From: an uncultured Collinsella sp.
GTDB taxonomy: Bacteria; Actinomycetota; Coriobacteriia; Coriobacteriales; Coriobacteriaceae
DNA length: 32,211 bases
Direction of reading: 5' to 3'
NCBI GenBank assembly: GCA_902492825.1
Contig: CABUMZ010000004.1
Coordinates: 1-32,211 of the forward strand
A program made the translations under genes and the position numbers. Positions within the stretch are counted from its first letter, which is position 1; every line of letters begins with the position of its first letter. Positions 23,590 through 31,868 of this stretch are shown here, piece after piece. The notes beneath the pieces were generated by a model that searched no databases, was not told the DNA's origin, and saw only the letters and a list, made by a program, of their open reading frames with translations.

Positions 23590-25032
23590 ATGTCTTTGCT
23601 AAACCGCGTACAGCAGCTGCCGAAGGGCTTTGTTTGGGGCGCCGCAACCGCCGCGTACCAAACGGAAGGTTCCACGAAGGTGGCAGGCAAGGGTAAGACC
23701 ATGTGGGACGATTACCTTGTCGCCCAGGGTCGCTTTTTGCCCGACCCGGCCAGTGATTTCTACAACCGCTACGAGGAGGATATCCGCCTTTCTGCCGAGC
23801 ATGGACTCAACGCCATTCGTGTGTCCATCGCCTGGACCCGCATCTTCCCCAACGGCGACGATGCCGAACCCCTCGCCGAGGGCGTTAAGCACTACCACGA
23901 GCTGTTCGCCTGCTGCAAAAAGTATGGCGTCGAGCCCTATGTGTCCCTGCATCACTTTGACTCCCCCGCCGCCCTGTTCAACCAGGGCGACTGGCTCAAC
24001 CGCAAGACCGTCGACGCCTATGTGCGCTATGCCGAGTTCTGCTTCCGCGAGTTCCGCGAGGTCAAGAATTGGTTCACCATCAACGAGCTCATCAGCCTCT
24101 CGCACTCCCAATACATCCAAGGCAACTTCCCGCCCAACCATCACTTTGATGTGACGAGCGGCATCCAGAGCCAGCACAACGAGCTCGTTGCCCACGCCCG
24201 CGCCGTCAACCTGTATAAGGATCTTGACGAGACCGAGCACCTGGGCGGACGCATTGGCATGGTCAACGTCCTGACGCCGGCATATCCTGCCACCGACTCG
24301 CCCGCCGACCAGCACGCCGCCGACCTGTACAACGCCTTCTACACCGACTTCATCATGGACGGCGCCTTCCTGGGTCACTACTCCGCGCGCACCCTCTCAC
24401 TCATCAACGAGATTCTGCGTGCCAACAACGCCACACTTACGGTTGAGGACAGCGACATGGAGGAGCTCGCCAAGGCGGCGCCCCGCAACGATATGTTCGG
24501 CCTCAACTACTATCAGTCGGCGTTTATCGCCGCCTACGATGGCGAGTCAACCAACAGCTTTAACGGCACCGGAGACAAGGGCACCTCGTGCTTTAAGTTT
24601 AAGGGCGTCGGGCAGCAGGTCGATATGCCGGGTATCCCCACCACCGACTGGGATTGGCTCATCTACCCGCAAGGCCTCTACGACACGCTCAAGCACATCA
24701 GCGCCACCTATCCCAACCTCCCCGTCATCTATATCACCGAAAACGGCCTGGGCCACAAGGACCCCGAGCCCGACGCAAACGGCATCGTCGCCGATCCCGA
24801 GCGCATCGACTTTGTCGACCAGCACATGGAGAAGGTGCTCCAGGCGCGCGCCGAGGGCGTCGACGTCCAGGGCTACTTTATCTGGAGCCTGCAGGACCAG
24901 TTCTCGTGGGCCAATGGCTATAACAAGCGCTACGGCCTGTTCTACATCGACTTCGACACGCAAAAACGCTACATCAAGCAGTCGGCACTCTGGTACAAGG
25001 AGCTCGCCGACACTATGGCGGACGCGCAGTAG
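23590..25032 (+). CDS. lacG: 6-phospho-beta-galactosidase-like GH1 enzyme, module 2
   Basis: A 480-residue GH1 glycosidase, the most divergent of the three in the window. FVWGAATAAYQTEGSTKVAGKG opens the barrel. Acid/base Glu166 is in FTINELI and nucleophile Glu384 in YITENGLG. The phosphate site is QFSWANGYNKRYGLFYIDF, again LacG-like. It differs from the others by WGAAT for FGGAT and by the FNQGDWLNRKT loop, so its preferred aglycone may differ. ATG 23590 has GAGGG 9 nt upstream; in-frame ATG 23584 has it only 3 nt away. It precedes lacE of the module, the reverse of modules 1 and 3. Confidence 0.9.
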   Translation: MSLLNRVQQLPKGFVWGAATAAYQTEGSTKVAGKGKTMWDDYLVAQGRFLPDPASDFYNRYEEDIRLSAEHGLNAIRVSIAWTRIFPNGDDAEPLAEGVKHYHELFACCKKYGVEPYVSLHHFDSPAALFNQGDWLNRKTVDAYVRYAEFCFREFREVKNWFTINELISLSHSQYIQGNFPPNHHFDVTSGIQSQHNELVAHARAVNLYKDLDETEHLGGRIGMVNVLTPAYPATDSPADQHAADLYNAFYTDFIMDGAFLGHYSARTLSLINEILRANNATLTVEDSDMEELAKAAPRNDMFGLNYYQSAFIAAYDGESTNSFNGTGDKGTSCFKFKGVGQQVDMPGIPTTDWDWLIYPQGLYDTLKHISATYPNLPVIYITENGLGHKDPEPDANGIVADPERIDFVDQHMEKVLQARAEGVDVQGYFIWSLQDQFSWANGYNKRYGLFYIDFDTQKRYIKQSALWYKELADTMADAQ

Positions 25033-25058
25033 CGCATCGCCTCGCTTTCCCCCGAGAA

Positions 25059-25095
25059 GGGAGCGGCCCTATGCGATACAAACCCAGCCGCTCCC
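25059..25095 (+). other. Intercistronic hairpin lacG-lacE, module 2
   Basis: GGGAGCGGC (25059-25067) pairs with GCCGCTCCC (25087-25095) across a 19-nt loop and is followed by a pyrimidine run without a T tract. It lies in the 176-bp gap between lacG and lacE; it may attenuate or stabilise the message. Confidence 0.6.
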
Positions 25096-25208
25096 CTCTC
25101 TCCCCCTGGGACCGGCCCCGCCTGCACCCGGGCTTTTAGCAAGCGGGAGACCATATAGGTTTTCAACGTCCATGCCATTAAGATTTCATGCAAAGAGGAG
25201 CGTGAACT

Positions 25209-26969
25209 ATGGAATCGATCGTTAAGTTCTTGGAGAAAGGTCAGCCGTACTTCGACAAGGTCTCTAAGAACATCTACCTTCAGGCCATTAAAGACGGCTT
25301 TTTGGCAGCAATGCCCATTATCCTGTCTTCTTCTGTCTTCCTGCTTATTTCGACCCTGCCGGGCGTTGTCGCCACGGTCGGCGGCTTTACGCTGCCCGAC
25401 TGGTGGAACGTCGACGTCGTGAACTTCTGCAACAAGGTTTACAACTTCACGATGGGCGTCGTGGGCATCATGGTCGCCGGCACCACCGCAAGCGCGCTGA
25501 CCGGCTCCAAGAACCGCCGCATGCCTGCCGGCAAGGCCATCAACGCCACGAGCACCATGGTCGCCGCCATGTGCGCTATGCTCATCTTGGCCGTTACCCA
25601 GACGAGTGCCAAGATCGACGGCGCCGATGTCTCGGTGTTCTTTACCGACAACATGGGCACCAAGGGCCTGCTGAGCTCCTTTGTCGCCGCATTTGCCACG
25701 GTCAACATCTATGCCTTCTGCATTAAGCGAGACATCACCATCAAGCTGCCCAAAGAAGTCCCCGGCGCCATCGCCCAGAACTTCCGCGACATCTTCGCCT
25801 TCAGCTTCTCCATCCTGTTTGTCGCCGTCATCGACGTTATCTGCCGCACCTGCTTGGCCGTCCCGTTTGCCAACGTCATCTCCACGCTGGTGAGCCCGCT
25901 GTTCGCCGCTGCCGATTCCTACGCCGGCCTCGCCCTCATCTGGTTCATGATCCCGCTGTTCTGGTTCATGGGCATCCACGGCCCCTCGGTCGTTAAGCCT
26001 GCCCTCAACGCCGCGCTGTTTGGCAACATCACCACCAACCTCGCCACGCTGCAGGCCGGCGGTCACCCCGCCCTCGCCCTGACCGAAAACTTCGGTAACT
26101 ACATCGGCGAACTCGGCGGCACCGGCGCCACGTTCATTGTCCCGATCATCTTCCTGCTCTTTATGCGCTCCAAGCAGCTCAAGGCCGTCGGCAAAGCCTC
26201 TGTCGTGCCCGTGATGTTCGCCGTCAACGAGCCGCTGCTGTTCGCCGCGCCCATCATCCTCAACCCGTACTTCCTGATCCCGTTCCTGTTTGCCCCCGTG
26301 GCCAACGTCCTCATTGGTAAGTTCTTCATCGACTTTTTGGGCATGAACGGCTTTATCTATGCCATGCCGTGGGCACTCCCCGGACCGATCGGCACCTTCA
26401 TCGACACCAACTTCCAGCCGATCTCTCTGGTCCTGGTTGTCGTCCTGCTGGTCGTTGACTTCTTGATCTACTACCCGTTCTGCAAGGCCTACGACAACGT
26501 CCTGTGCAAGCAGGAGGCCGAGACCCTGGCCGAAGAAGAGGCCGAGGAGACCAAGGCCGTCAAGACCGCTGCCGCCCCCGCCGTTGAGGCTCCTGTTGTC
26601 GAGACCGCTTCTGCCACTGAGGCCTCCGCAGCTCCGTCCGCCCTTAAGGGCAAGGATCTGAGGGTTCTGGTTCTGTGCGCTGGCGCCGGCACCTCTGCAC
26701 TGCTCGCCAACGCGCTTAAGGAAGGCGCCGACGAGCTGGGCATCGACATTACCGCCAACGCCGGTGCCTACGGCAGCCACTACGCCATCATGGACCAGTA
26801 CAACGTCATCGTCCTGGCTCCGCAGGTTCGCACCTATTACAACGAGATGAAGGCCGACACCGACCGCCTGGGCATCACGCTGCTGTCGCCCAAGGGCAAA
26901 CAGTACATCGACCTCACTAAGGATCCCAAGGGTGCCGTCGCCTGGATCGAGGAAAACCTCGAGGCATAA
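25209..26969 (+). CDS. lacE: PTS lactose-family EIICB permease, module 2
   Basis: A 586-residue fused EIIC-EIIB permease. EIIC carries FWFMGIHGPSVVKP and FAVNEPLLFAAPIILNP (Glu341). The linker (about 430-480) is rich in Glu, Ala and Val. The EIIB domain is LRVLVLCAGAGTSALLANAL with phosphocysteine Cys490, followed by AYGSHYAIMDQYNVIVLAPQ. GAGGAG lies 8 nt before ATG 25209. It is closer in sequence to the module 3 permease than to module 1 (for example LPKEVPGAIAQNFRDI and LCAGAGTSA are shared). It needs the separate LacF EIIA. It is the last gene of the module and a terminator follows. Confidence 0.93.
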   Translation: MESIVKFLEKGQPYFDKVSKNIYLQAIKDGFLAAMPIILSSSVFLLISTLPGVVATVGGFTLPDWWNVDVVNFCNKVYNFTMGVVGIMVAGTTASALTGSKNRRMPAGKAINATSTMVAAMCAMLILAVTQTSAKIDGADVSVFFTDNMGTKGLLSSFVAAFATVNIYAFCIKRDITIKLPKEVPGAIAQNFRDIFAFSFSILFVAVIDVICRTCLAVPFANVISTLVSPLFAAADSYAGLALIWFMIPLFWFMGIHGPSVVKPALNAALFGNITTNLATLQAGGHPALALTENFGNYIGELGGTGATFIVPIIFLLFMRSKQLKAVGKASVVPVMFAVNEPLLFAAPIILNPYFLIPFLFAPVANVLIGKFFIDFLGMNGFIYAMPWALPGPIGTFIDTNFQPISLVLVVVLLVVDFLIYYPFCKAYDNVLCKQEAETLAEEEAEETKAVKTAAAPAVEAPVVETASATEASAAPSALKGKDLRVLVLCAGAGTSALLANALKEGADELGIDITANAGAYGSHYAIMDQYNVIVLAPQVRTYYNEMKADTDRLGITLLSPKGKQYIDLTKDPKGAVAWIEENLEA

Positions 26970-27001
26970 GACGCTGACACCACCTGCCGCTTGCAGACAA
27001 T

Positions 27002-27045
27002 AAATGGCCCGTGCATCGATGTGTGATGCGCGGGCCATTTTGTTT
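27002..27045 (+). terminator. Terminator of module 2
   Basis: AAATGGCCCGTGCATC (27002-27017) pairs with 27025-27040 with one mismatch and continues into TTTTGTTT. It lies about 30 bp after the lacE stop. Confidence 0.9.
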
Positions 27046-27069
27046 AGACCGCACCCGTCCTCCTGTTCA

Positions 27070-27203
27070 TCTCAATCTGTAACATCTAGCCGAGTTTTTC
27101 GGTCCTAGCTGTTACAGATCGAGATGAACGCACAGGCCAAGCCGAAAATCTCAATCTGTAACATGTAGACCACTTTTGACCGTCTAGTTGTTACAGATCG
27201 AGA
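27070..27203. repeat. Alternating 15-bp repeat array B (two palindromic units)
   Basis: Units at 27070-27124 and 27149-27203 have the same 15+25+15 layout as array A. Arms begin at 27070, 27110, 27149 and 27189. The first unit extends to 20-bp arms (27065-27084 with 27110-27129), where GTTCAT faces ATGAAC. Array A has GTTTGT facing ACGAAC here, so the arm sequence changed but pairing was kept. It lies between the module 2 terminator and the end of the fourth LacI gene. Confidence 0.85.
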
Positions 27204-27226
27204 CAAACGGAATAGGCCGAGCACGT

Positions 27227-28237
27227 CTACGCCCGCAAGTCCTTTACGCTGGAACGCTCGACCAGCACGCCGGAGACGAGCGTACGGCTTCTGGAGCTCG
27301 GGGCTTCCAGACCTGCGACGACCTCGTTAAGCGCACGGATGCCCAGCTCGCGGTGGCGAAACTTCACCGACGTCAGAATCGAGTTGGGAATCGTCTTGTA
27401 GAGCTCATCGTCGAAGCCGATCACGGACACGTCGTCGGGCACACTGAGCCCTTTGTCACGTAGAGCCATCATCACGCCGTTTGCCATGCAGTCGTTAGCA
27501 GCGAGGACCGCCGTGCAATCGGGCTTATCGGCAAGCACAAGGCCCGCGGCATAGCCACTATCCGCATTCCAATCGCCTTGCAGAGGCTCGGGCGGCTCAA
27601 TGCCACGCGCCTCGAGTGCCGCACGCCAACCTTTCATACGGCACTGGCTCGACAGCGACTCTTTCTTACCCGAAACGAAATACACGTTCTTGTGACCATG
27701 ATCCAAGAAGTACTCGCACGCCATGCGCGCACCACCCTCTTGATCGTCACTGACGGTAGAGCAGGTAGGATGCTCCATCGGTGTGATAATCACCGTCTTG
27801 AGGTCTTTCGGCGCCTCAAAGGTATCAAAGTCATCGACCATCTGACGCAGGTTGAAGATCATGCCATCAACAGGCAGCTGCGACATCCTGCGCGCCGCAT
27901 CGGCAAGGGTCATCTTCTCCCCTGAGCACTTCTTAATCATCGTGAGCGCAAAGCCGCGTTCTTCGGCGGCATCGGCGATACCGTCAATCATGTCCACGGC
28001 ACCGCCCGACAAGTGGAACAGCACGACGCCGATGCACCCGTAACGGCCCAACTTGAGCGAACGCGCGGCAAAGTTGGCTCGAAACCCGAGCGCCTCCATG
28101 GCCGAATGAACCTTATCGCGTGTCGACTCTCGCACGCTATCGGGCTCGTTGATCACACGCGAAACTGTCTTGAGAGAAACACCCGCGGCAACTGCCACAT
28201 CATTCATTGAGACGTTTTTCTTGTCCATCGTTGCCAC
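27227..28237 (-). CDS. LacI-family repressor of the third module
   Basis: A LacI/GalR regulator of about 336 residues. The helix-turn-helix is VSMNDVAVAAGVSLKTVSRV, with hinge FRANFAARSLKLGRY. The sensor domain has GVVLFHLSGGAVDMIDG, VLAANDCMANGVMMALRDKG and VSVIGFDDELYKTI. The GTG start at 28237 has GGAG 5 nt upstream; ATG 28228 is the alternative and an upstream ATG at 28306 is unlikely. The recognition helix differs most from the other three (LK in place of xQ), in line with a distinct operator triplet ACA. It is divergent from the third lacE. Confidence 0.9.
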   Translation of the reverse strand: MATMDKKNVSMNDVAVAAGVSLKTVSRVINEPDSVRESTRDKVHSAMEALGFRANFAARSLKLGRYGCIGVVLFHLSGGAVDMIDGIADAAEERGFALTMIKKCSGEKMTLADAARRMSQLPVDGMIFNLRQMVDDFDTFEAPKDLKTVIITPMEHPTCSTVSDDQEGGARMACEYFLDHGHKNVYFVSGKKESLSSQCRMKGWRAALEARGIEPPEPLQGDWNADSGYAAGLVLADKPDCTAVLAANDCMANGVMMALRDKGLSVPDDVSVIGFDDELYKTIPNSILTSVKFRHRELGIRALNEVVAGLEAPSSRSRTLVSGVLVERSSVKDLRA

Positions 28238-28512
28238 TGCTTCTCCAGTCGGTTTTGCATCGCTTGCTTTTTGCGTTCTAGCATACACTACCTGCCCGAC
28301 TGACAAATCAACCGTTTACCGGACAATATCGACCACTCACCCCTAAATCCTTGTTGCTCTTCCAAAAATGTCTTACGTTGTCATTAACGAAATGACAACG
28401 TTGTCATTTCGCAATGCCTTCCTTAAACAGGAAGGTTTCCGGGCAGTCCTGACCATCCATCGACGACCAGTTCCATCCACATGCATCGCGCATCAAGCAG
28501 CAAAGGAGCTCT
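28238..28512. promoter_or_regulatory. lacI/lacE divergent control region, module 3
   Basis: A perfect 24-bp palindrome at 28388-28411 has the core ATGACAACGTTGTCAT (28392-28407), the most symmetric LacI-type operator in the window. A half-matching copy (ACGTTGTCAT, 28375-28384) lies just before it. ACCGTTTACCGG at 28311-28322 and CAATATCGACCA at 28324-28335 are adjacent versions of the two other shared motifs. A 7-bp hairpin CCTTCCT/AGGAAGG at 28417-28435 falls in the probable leader. Confidence 0.7.
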
Positions 28513-30276
28513 ATGGACGCCATCGTAAAGATGCTCGAAAAGCATCAACCGTTCTTTGAGAAGATCTCGAGGAATATCTACCTCCAGGCCATCAAGGACG
28601 GATTCCTTGGGTGCATGCCCATTGTCCTCACCTCTTCGATCTTTCTGCTCATTGCCACCCTTCCCGGCGTAGTCGGCATCACGCTGCCCCAGCCGCTCAT
28701 CGACTGGTGCAACAAGCTCTACAACTTCACCATGGGCGTCATGGGCATCATGGTTGCCGGCACCACTGCCAAGAACTTCACGGCATCCATGAACCGTCGT
28801 ATGCCCGCCGGCAAAGTGCTCAACGACGGTTCCACCATGGTGGCCGCCCAGTGCAGCATGCTGCTGCTCGCAGTCACGCAGTTCACCACCAAGTTCAACG
28901 GCTCCGAGCTTTCGGTCTTCGATTGCACCAGCATGGGCACGCGCGGTCTGTTCTCGGCCTATATCGCCGCGTTCATTACCGTGTGGGTCTACAAATTCTG
29001 CGTCTCGCGCGATCTGACCATTAAGCTGCCCAAGGAGGTCCCGGGCGCCATCGCTCAGAACTTCCGCGACATCATCCCCTTTGGCGGCGCCGTCATCATC
29101 TGCGGCATCATCGATGTCGTCGTGCGCAACCTCATGGGCGTCCCGTTCTCCGAGCTGCTTATCAAACTGCTCTCCCCGCTCTTTACCGCTGCAGAAACCT
29201 ATCCTGGCCTTATCCTTATCCAGGCAGCCACTGCGTTCTTCTGGTTCATCGGCGTCCACGGTCCCTCGATCGTCCAGCCGGGCATCGACCCCATCCGTCT
29301 TGCCAACCAGGCCGAGAACCTGCAGGTTCTGCTGGCCGGTGGCCACCCCGCCCACTCCCTCACCTTTAACATGTCGCTCGTGGGTGAGTTCGGCGGCACC
29401 GGCGCCACGTTCATCGTGCCGCTTCTGCTGATTCTCTTCATGAAATCCAAGCAGCTCAAAGCCGTCGGTAAGGCCTCGATTGTTCCTGTGGCCTTCGCCG
29501 TCAACGAACCGCTGCTCTTTGGCGCGCCGATGATCCTTAACCCGTACATGCTCGTCCCCTTTGTTGCCGCCGGCTGCGTCAACGTGAGTGTTGCCAAGTT
29601 CTTTATCGATAACGTGGGCATGAACGGCTTCTCCTTCGTGGTGCCTTGGGCCACCCCTGCCCCCATCGGCATTTTCATCACCACGAACTTCCAGCTTATT
29701 GCCCTGGTATTTGTCGCGATCATCATCTTGCTGGACGCCATCATCTACCTGCCGTTCTTGAAGGCATACGATAAGCTGCTCTGCGACCAGGAGGCCGAGC
29801 GCGCCGCCGAGCTGGGTCTCGAGTCCGATGGTGCCGTCACCATCGCTGCCAGCGCGCCTGCGCCCGCCGTCGAGCCGACCGCCGCTGCCGTCAACAGCGA
29901 GCCCGTCGCCGATCAGCCCGAGCCCGAGCTCGCCGCCGACGCATCCGCCAAGAAGGACGTCGATGGCCTGAAGGTCCTCGTCCTGTGCGCCGGCGCCGGC
30001 ACCTCTGCCATGCTCGCCAACGCCATCAAGGAAGGTGCCGCGCAGACCGGAGAGAATATTGCTTCCTCCGCAGGCGCCTATGGCCAGCACACTGCCATCA
30101 TGGATCAGTACGACGTTATCGTGCTTGCCCCGCAGGTCCGTAGCTACTACAACGACATGAAGGCCGACACCGATCGCCTGGGCATTAAGCTGCTCGCCCC
30201 GCGCGGCAAGGAATATATCGACCTTACCCGCGACCCCGCCGGCGCCATCAAGTGGCTCCGCGAGAACCTCGACTAG
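28513..30276 (+). CDS. lacE: PTS lactose-family EIICB permease, module 3
   Basis: A 587-residue fused EIIC-EIIB permease. EIIC has FWFIGVHGPSIVQP and FAVNEPLLFGAPMILNP (Glu332). The linker (about 425-480) is rich in Ala, Pro and Glu. The EIIB domain is LKVLVLCAGAGTSAMLANAI with phosphocysteine Cys492, then AYGQHTAIMDQYDVIVLAPQ. AAAGGAG lies 4-5 nt before ATG 28513. It shares long stretches with the module 2 permease, which suggests duplication. It is followed by lacG after 76 bp with a hairpin in between. The substrate is presumably a beta-galactoside. Confidence 0.93.
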   Translation: MDAIVKMLEKHQPFFEKISRNIYLQAIKDGFLGCMPIVLTSSIFLLIATLPGVVGITLPQPLIDWCNKLYNFTMGVMGIMVAGTTAKNFTASMNRRMPAGKVLNDGSTMVAAQCSMLLLAVTQFTTKFNGSELSVFDCTSMGTRGLFSAYIAAFITVWVYKFCVSRDLTIKLPKEVPGAIAQNFRDIIPFGGAVIICGIIDVVVRNLMGVPFSELLIKLLSPLFTAAETYPGLILIQAATAFFWFIGVHGPSIVQPGIDPIRLANQAENLQVLLAGGHPAHSLTFNMSLVGEFGGTGATFIVPLLLILFMKSKQLKAVGKASIVPVAFAVNEPLLFGAPMILNPYMLVPFVAAGCVNVSVAKFFIDNVGMNGFSFVVPWATPAPIGIFITTNFQLIALVFVAIIILLDAIIYLPFLKAYDKLLCDQEAERAAELGLESDGAVTIAASAPAPAVEPTAAAVNSEPVADQPEPELAADASAKKDVDGLKVLVLCAGAGTSAMLANAIKEGAAQTGENIASSAGAYGQHTAIMDQYDVIVLAPQVRSYYNDMKADTDRLGIKLLAPRGKEYIDLTRDPAGAIKWLRENLD

Positions 30277-30291
30277 TTACCTCCCTCTGTT

Positions 30292-30318
30292 GGTGCCCGA
30301 TTCCCCAGTTCGGGCACC
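30292..30318 (+). other. Intercistronic hairpin lacE-lacG, module 3
   Basis: GGTGCCCGA (30292-30300) pairs with TCGGGCACC (30310-30318) around a 9-nt loop, followed by TCTCCCT. It lies in the 76-bp gap between lacE and lacG. Confidence 0.65.
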
Positions 30319-30352
30319 TCTCCCTATTCGTATCCCACAGAAAGGATGACTC

Positions 30353-31774
30353 ATGACCAATCCCATGCAGTTCCCCGACGGCTTTGTATTTGGCGGCGCC
30401 ACCGCCGCTTACCAGGTTGAGGGCGAGACCCGCACACACGGCAAGGGCAAAGTGCCCTGGGACGATTTCCTGGCTGCTCAGGGTCGCTTCTCCCCCGACC
30501 CCGCAAGCGATTTCTACAACAAGTATCCGGTCGATATCGACCTGTGCCAGCGCTTCGACATTAACGGTATTCGCGTCTCCATCGCTTGGAGCCGTATCTT
30601 CCCCAGTGGCACCGGCGAGATTAACCCCGAGGGCGTCGCTTTCTATCACGAGCTTTTTGCCACCTGCAACAAAGCTGGCGTTATCCCCTATGTCACGCTC
30701 GATCACTTCGATACGCCCGAGGCCTTCTACCAGGACGGCGGCGAGGGCTTCCTGACGCGCACGACCATCGACGCCTTTGTCGAGTACGCTAAGTTCTGCT
30801 TTGCCGAGTTCACCGAGGTCAAGCACTGGTTTACCTTTAACGAGATTCCCGCGACCGCCGAGGGCAGCTTTATCGTTGGCAACTGGCCGCACGGCGAGAA
30901 GTATCGCCTGGACAAGGCCTTCCAGCTCATGCACAACATGATGGTGGCCCACGCCAAGGCTGTCGTCGCCTTCCATGAGGGAGGCTTTGAGGGCGAGATC
31001 GGCATTGTCCAGAACCTGGAGCCCAAGTATCCCCTCGATCCCAACAGCGCCGCCGACTGCGAGGCAGCCCGCATGGCCGACGTCATCAACAACCGCTGGG
31101 TGCTCGACGCCACCTTCCGCGGCCACTATGCAGCCGACACCATGGAGGCTGCGACCAAGCTGGCCCATATCGCCGGCGGCGAGCTCGACGTCCGCGACGA
31201 GGACATCGCCGCGCTGACCGCCGCGCTCCCCTATAACGATTGCCTGGGCGTCAACACCTACAAGTGCCAGTTCCTGCGTGCCGCCGAGGGCGAAAACGAC
31301 ATCAACCACAATGGCACCGGCGACAAGGGCTCCTCGCGCTGGTTCCTCAAGGGCGTGGGCGAGTCGTGCGTGCGCGAAGGCGTACCCACCACCGATTGGG
31401 ACTGGATCATCTATCCCGAGGGCCTCTACGACCTGCTGCTCCGCATTAAGAACGATTATCCCAACTACAAGAAGATTTACATCACCGAGAACGGCATGGG
31501 CTATAAGGACGACTTCGAGGACGGCTTTATCGACGACGCCCCTCGCATCGACTATATGCGTCAGCATCTCGCGTGGATCCTCAAGGCAATCGACGGCGGC
31601 GTGAACGTCGACGGCTACTTTGTGTGGTCGCTGCAGGACCAGTTCTCCTGGACCAACGGCTACAACAAGCGCTATGGCCTGTTCTACATCGACTTTGAGA
31701 CCCAGAAGCGCTATCCCAAGGCGAGCGCGTACTGGTACAAGAACGTCGCGGAGACCGGCCTGCTCATGGCCTAG
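30353..31774 (+). CDS. lacG: 6-phospho-beta-galactosidase (GH1), module 3
   Basis: A 473-residue GH1 enzyme close to the module 1 protein (shared FGGATAAYQVEGETRTHGKG and PTTDWDWIIYPEGL). Acid/base Glu164 is in FTFNEI and nucleophile Glu379 in YITENGMG. The phosphate-binding segment QDQFSWTNGYNKRYGLFYIDF has the LacG pattern. It has Asp in TLDHFDTPEAF where the usual residue is His (module 1: TLHHFDTP). It would release galactose 6-phosphate for LacAB. AAAGGA lies 6 nt before ATG 30353. It is the last gene of module 3 and a strong terminator follows. Confidence 0.92.
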   Translation: MTNPMQFPDGFVFGGATAAYQVEGETRTHGKGKVPWDDFLAAQGRFSPDPASDFYNKYPVDIDLCQRFDINGIRVSIAWSRIFPSGTGEINPEGVAFYHELFATCNKAGVIPYVTLDHFDTPEAFYQDGGEGFLTRTTIDAFVEYAKFCFAEFTEVKHWFTFNEIPATAEGSFIVGNWPHGEKYRLDKAFQLMHNMMVAHAKAVVAFHEGGFEGEIGIVQNLEPKYPLDPNSAADCEAARMADVINNRWVLDATFRGHYAADTMEAATKLAHIAGGELDVRDEDIAALTAALPYNDCLGVNTYKCQFLRAAEGENDINHNGTGDKGSSRWFLKGVGESCVREGVPTTDWDWIIYPEGLYDLLLRIKNDYPNYKKIYITENGMGYKDDFEDGFIDDAPRIDYMRQHLAWILKAIDGGVNVDGYFVWSLQDQFSWTNGYNKRYGLFYIDFETQKRYPKASAYWYKNVAETGLLMA

Positions 31775-31796
31775 TTTCCGCCGCATACCCCCTGTC

Positions 31797-31844
31797 GGCC
31801 GCATGCGAATCCCTCCACGGGTTCGTATGCGGCCTTTTTGTTTT
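31797..31844 (+). terminator. Terminator of module 3
   Basis: GGCCGCATGCGAA (31797-31809) pairs with 31822-31834 with one G-T wobble and continues into TTTTTGTTTT. Confidence 0.92.
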
Positions 31845-31868
31845 GGTTCGGCCCGTGCGGATCATTCG

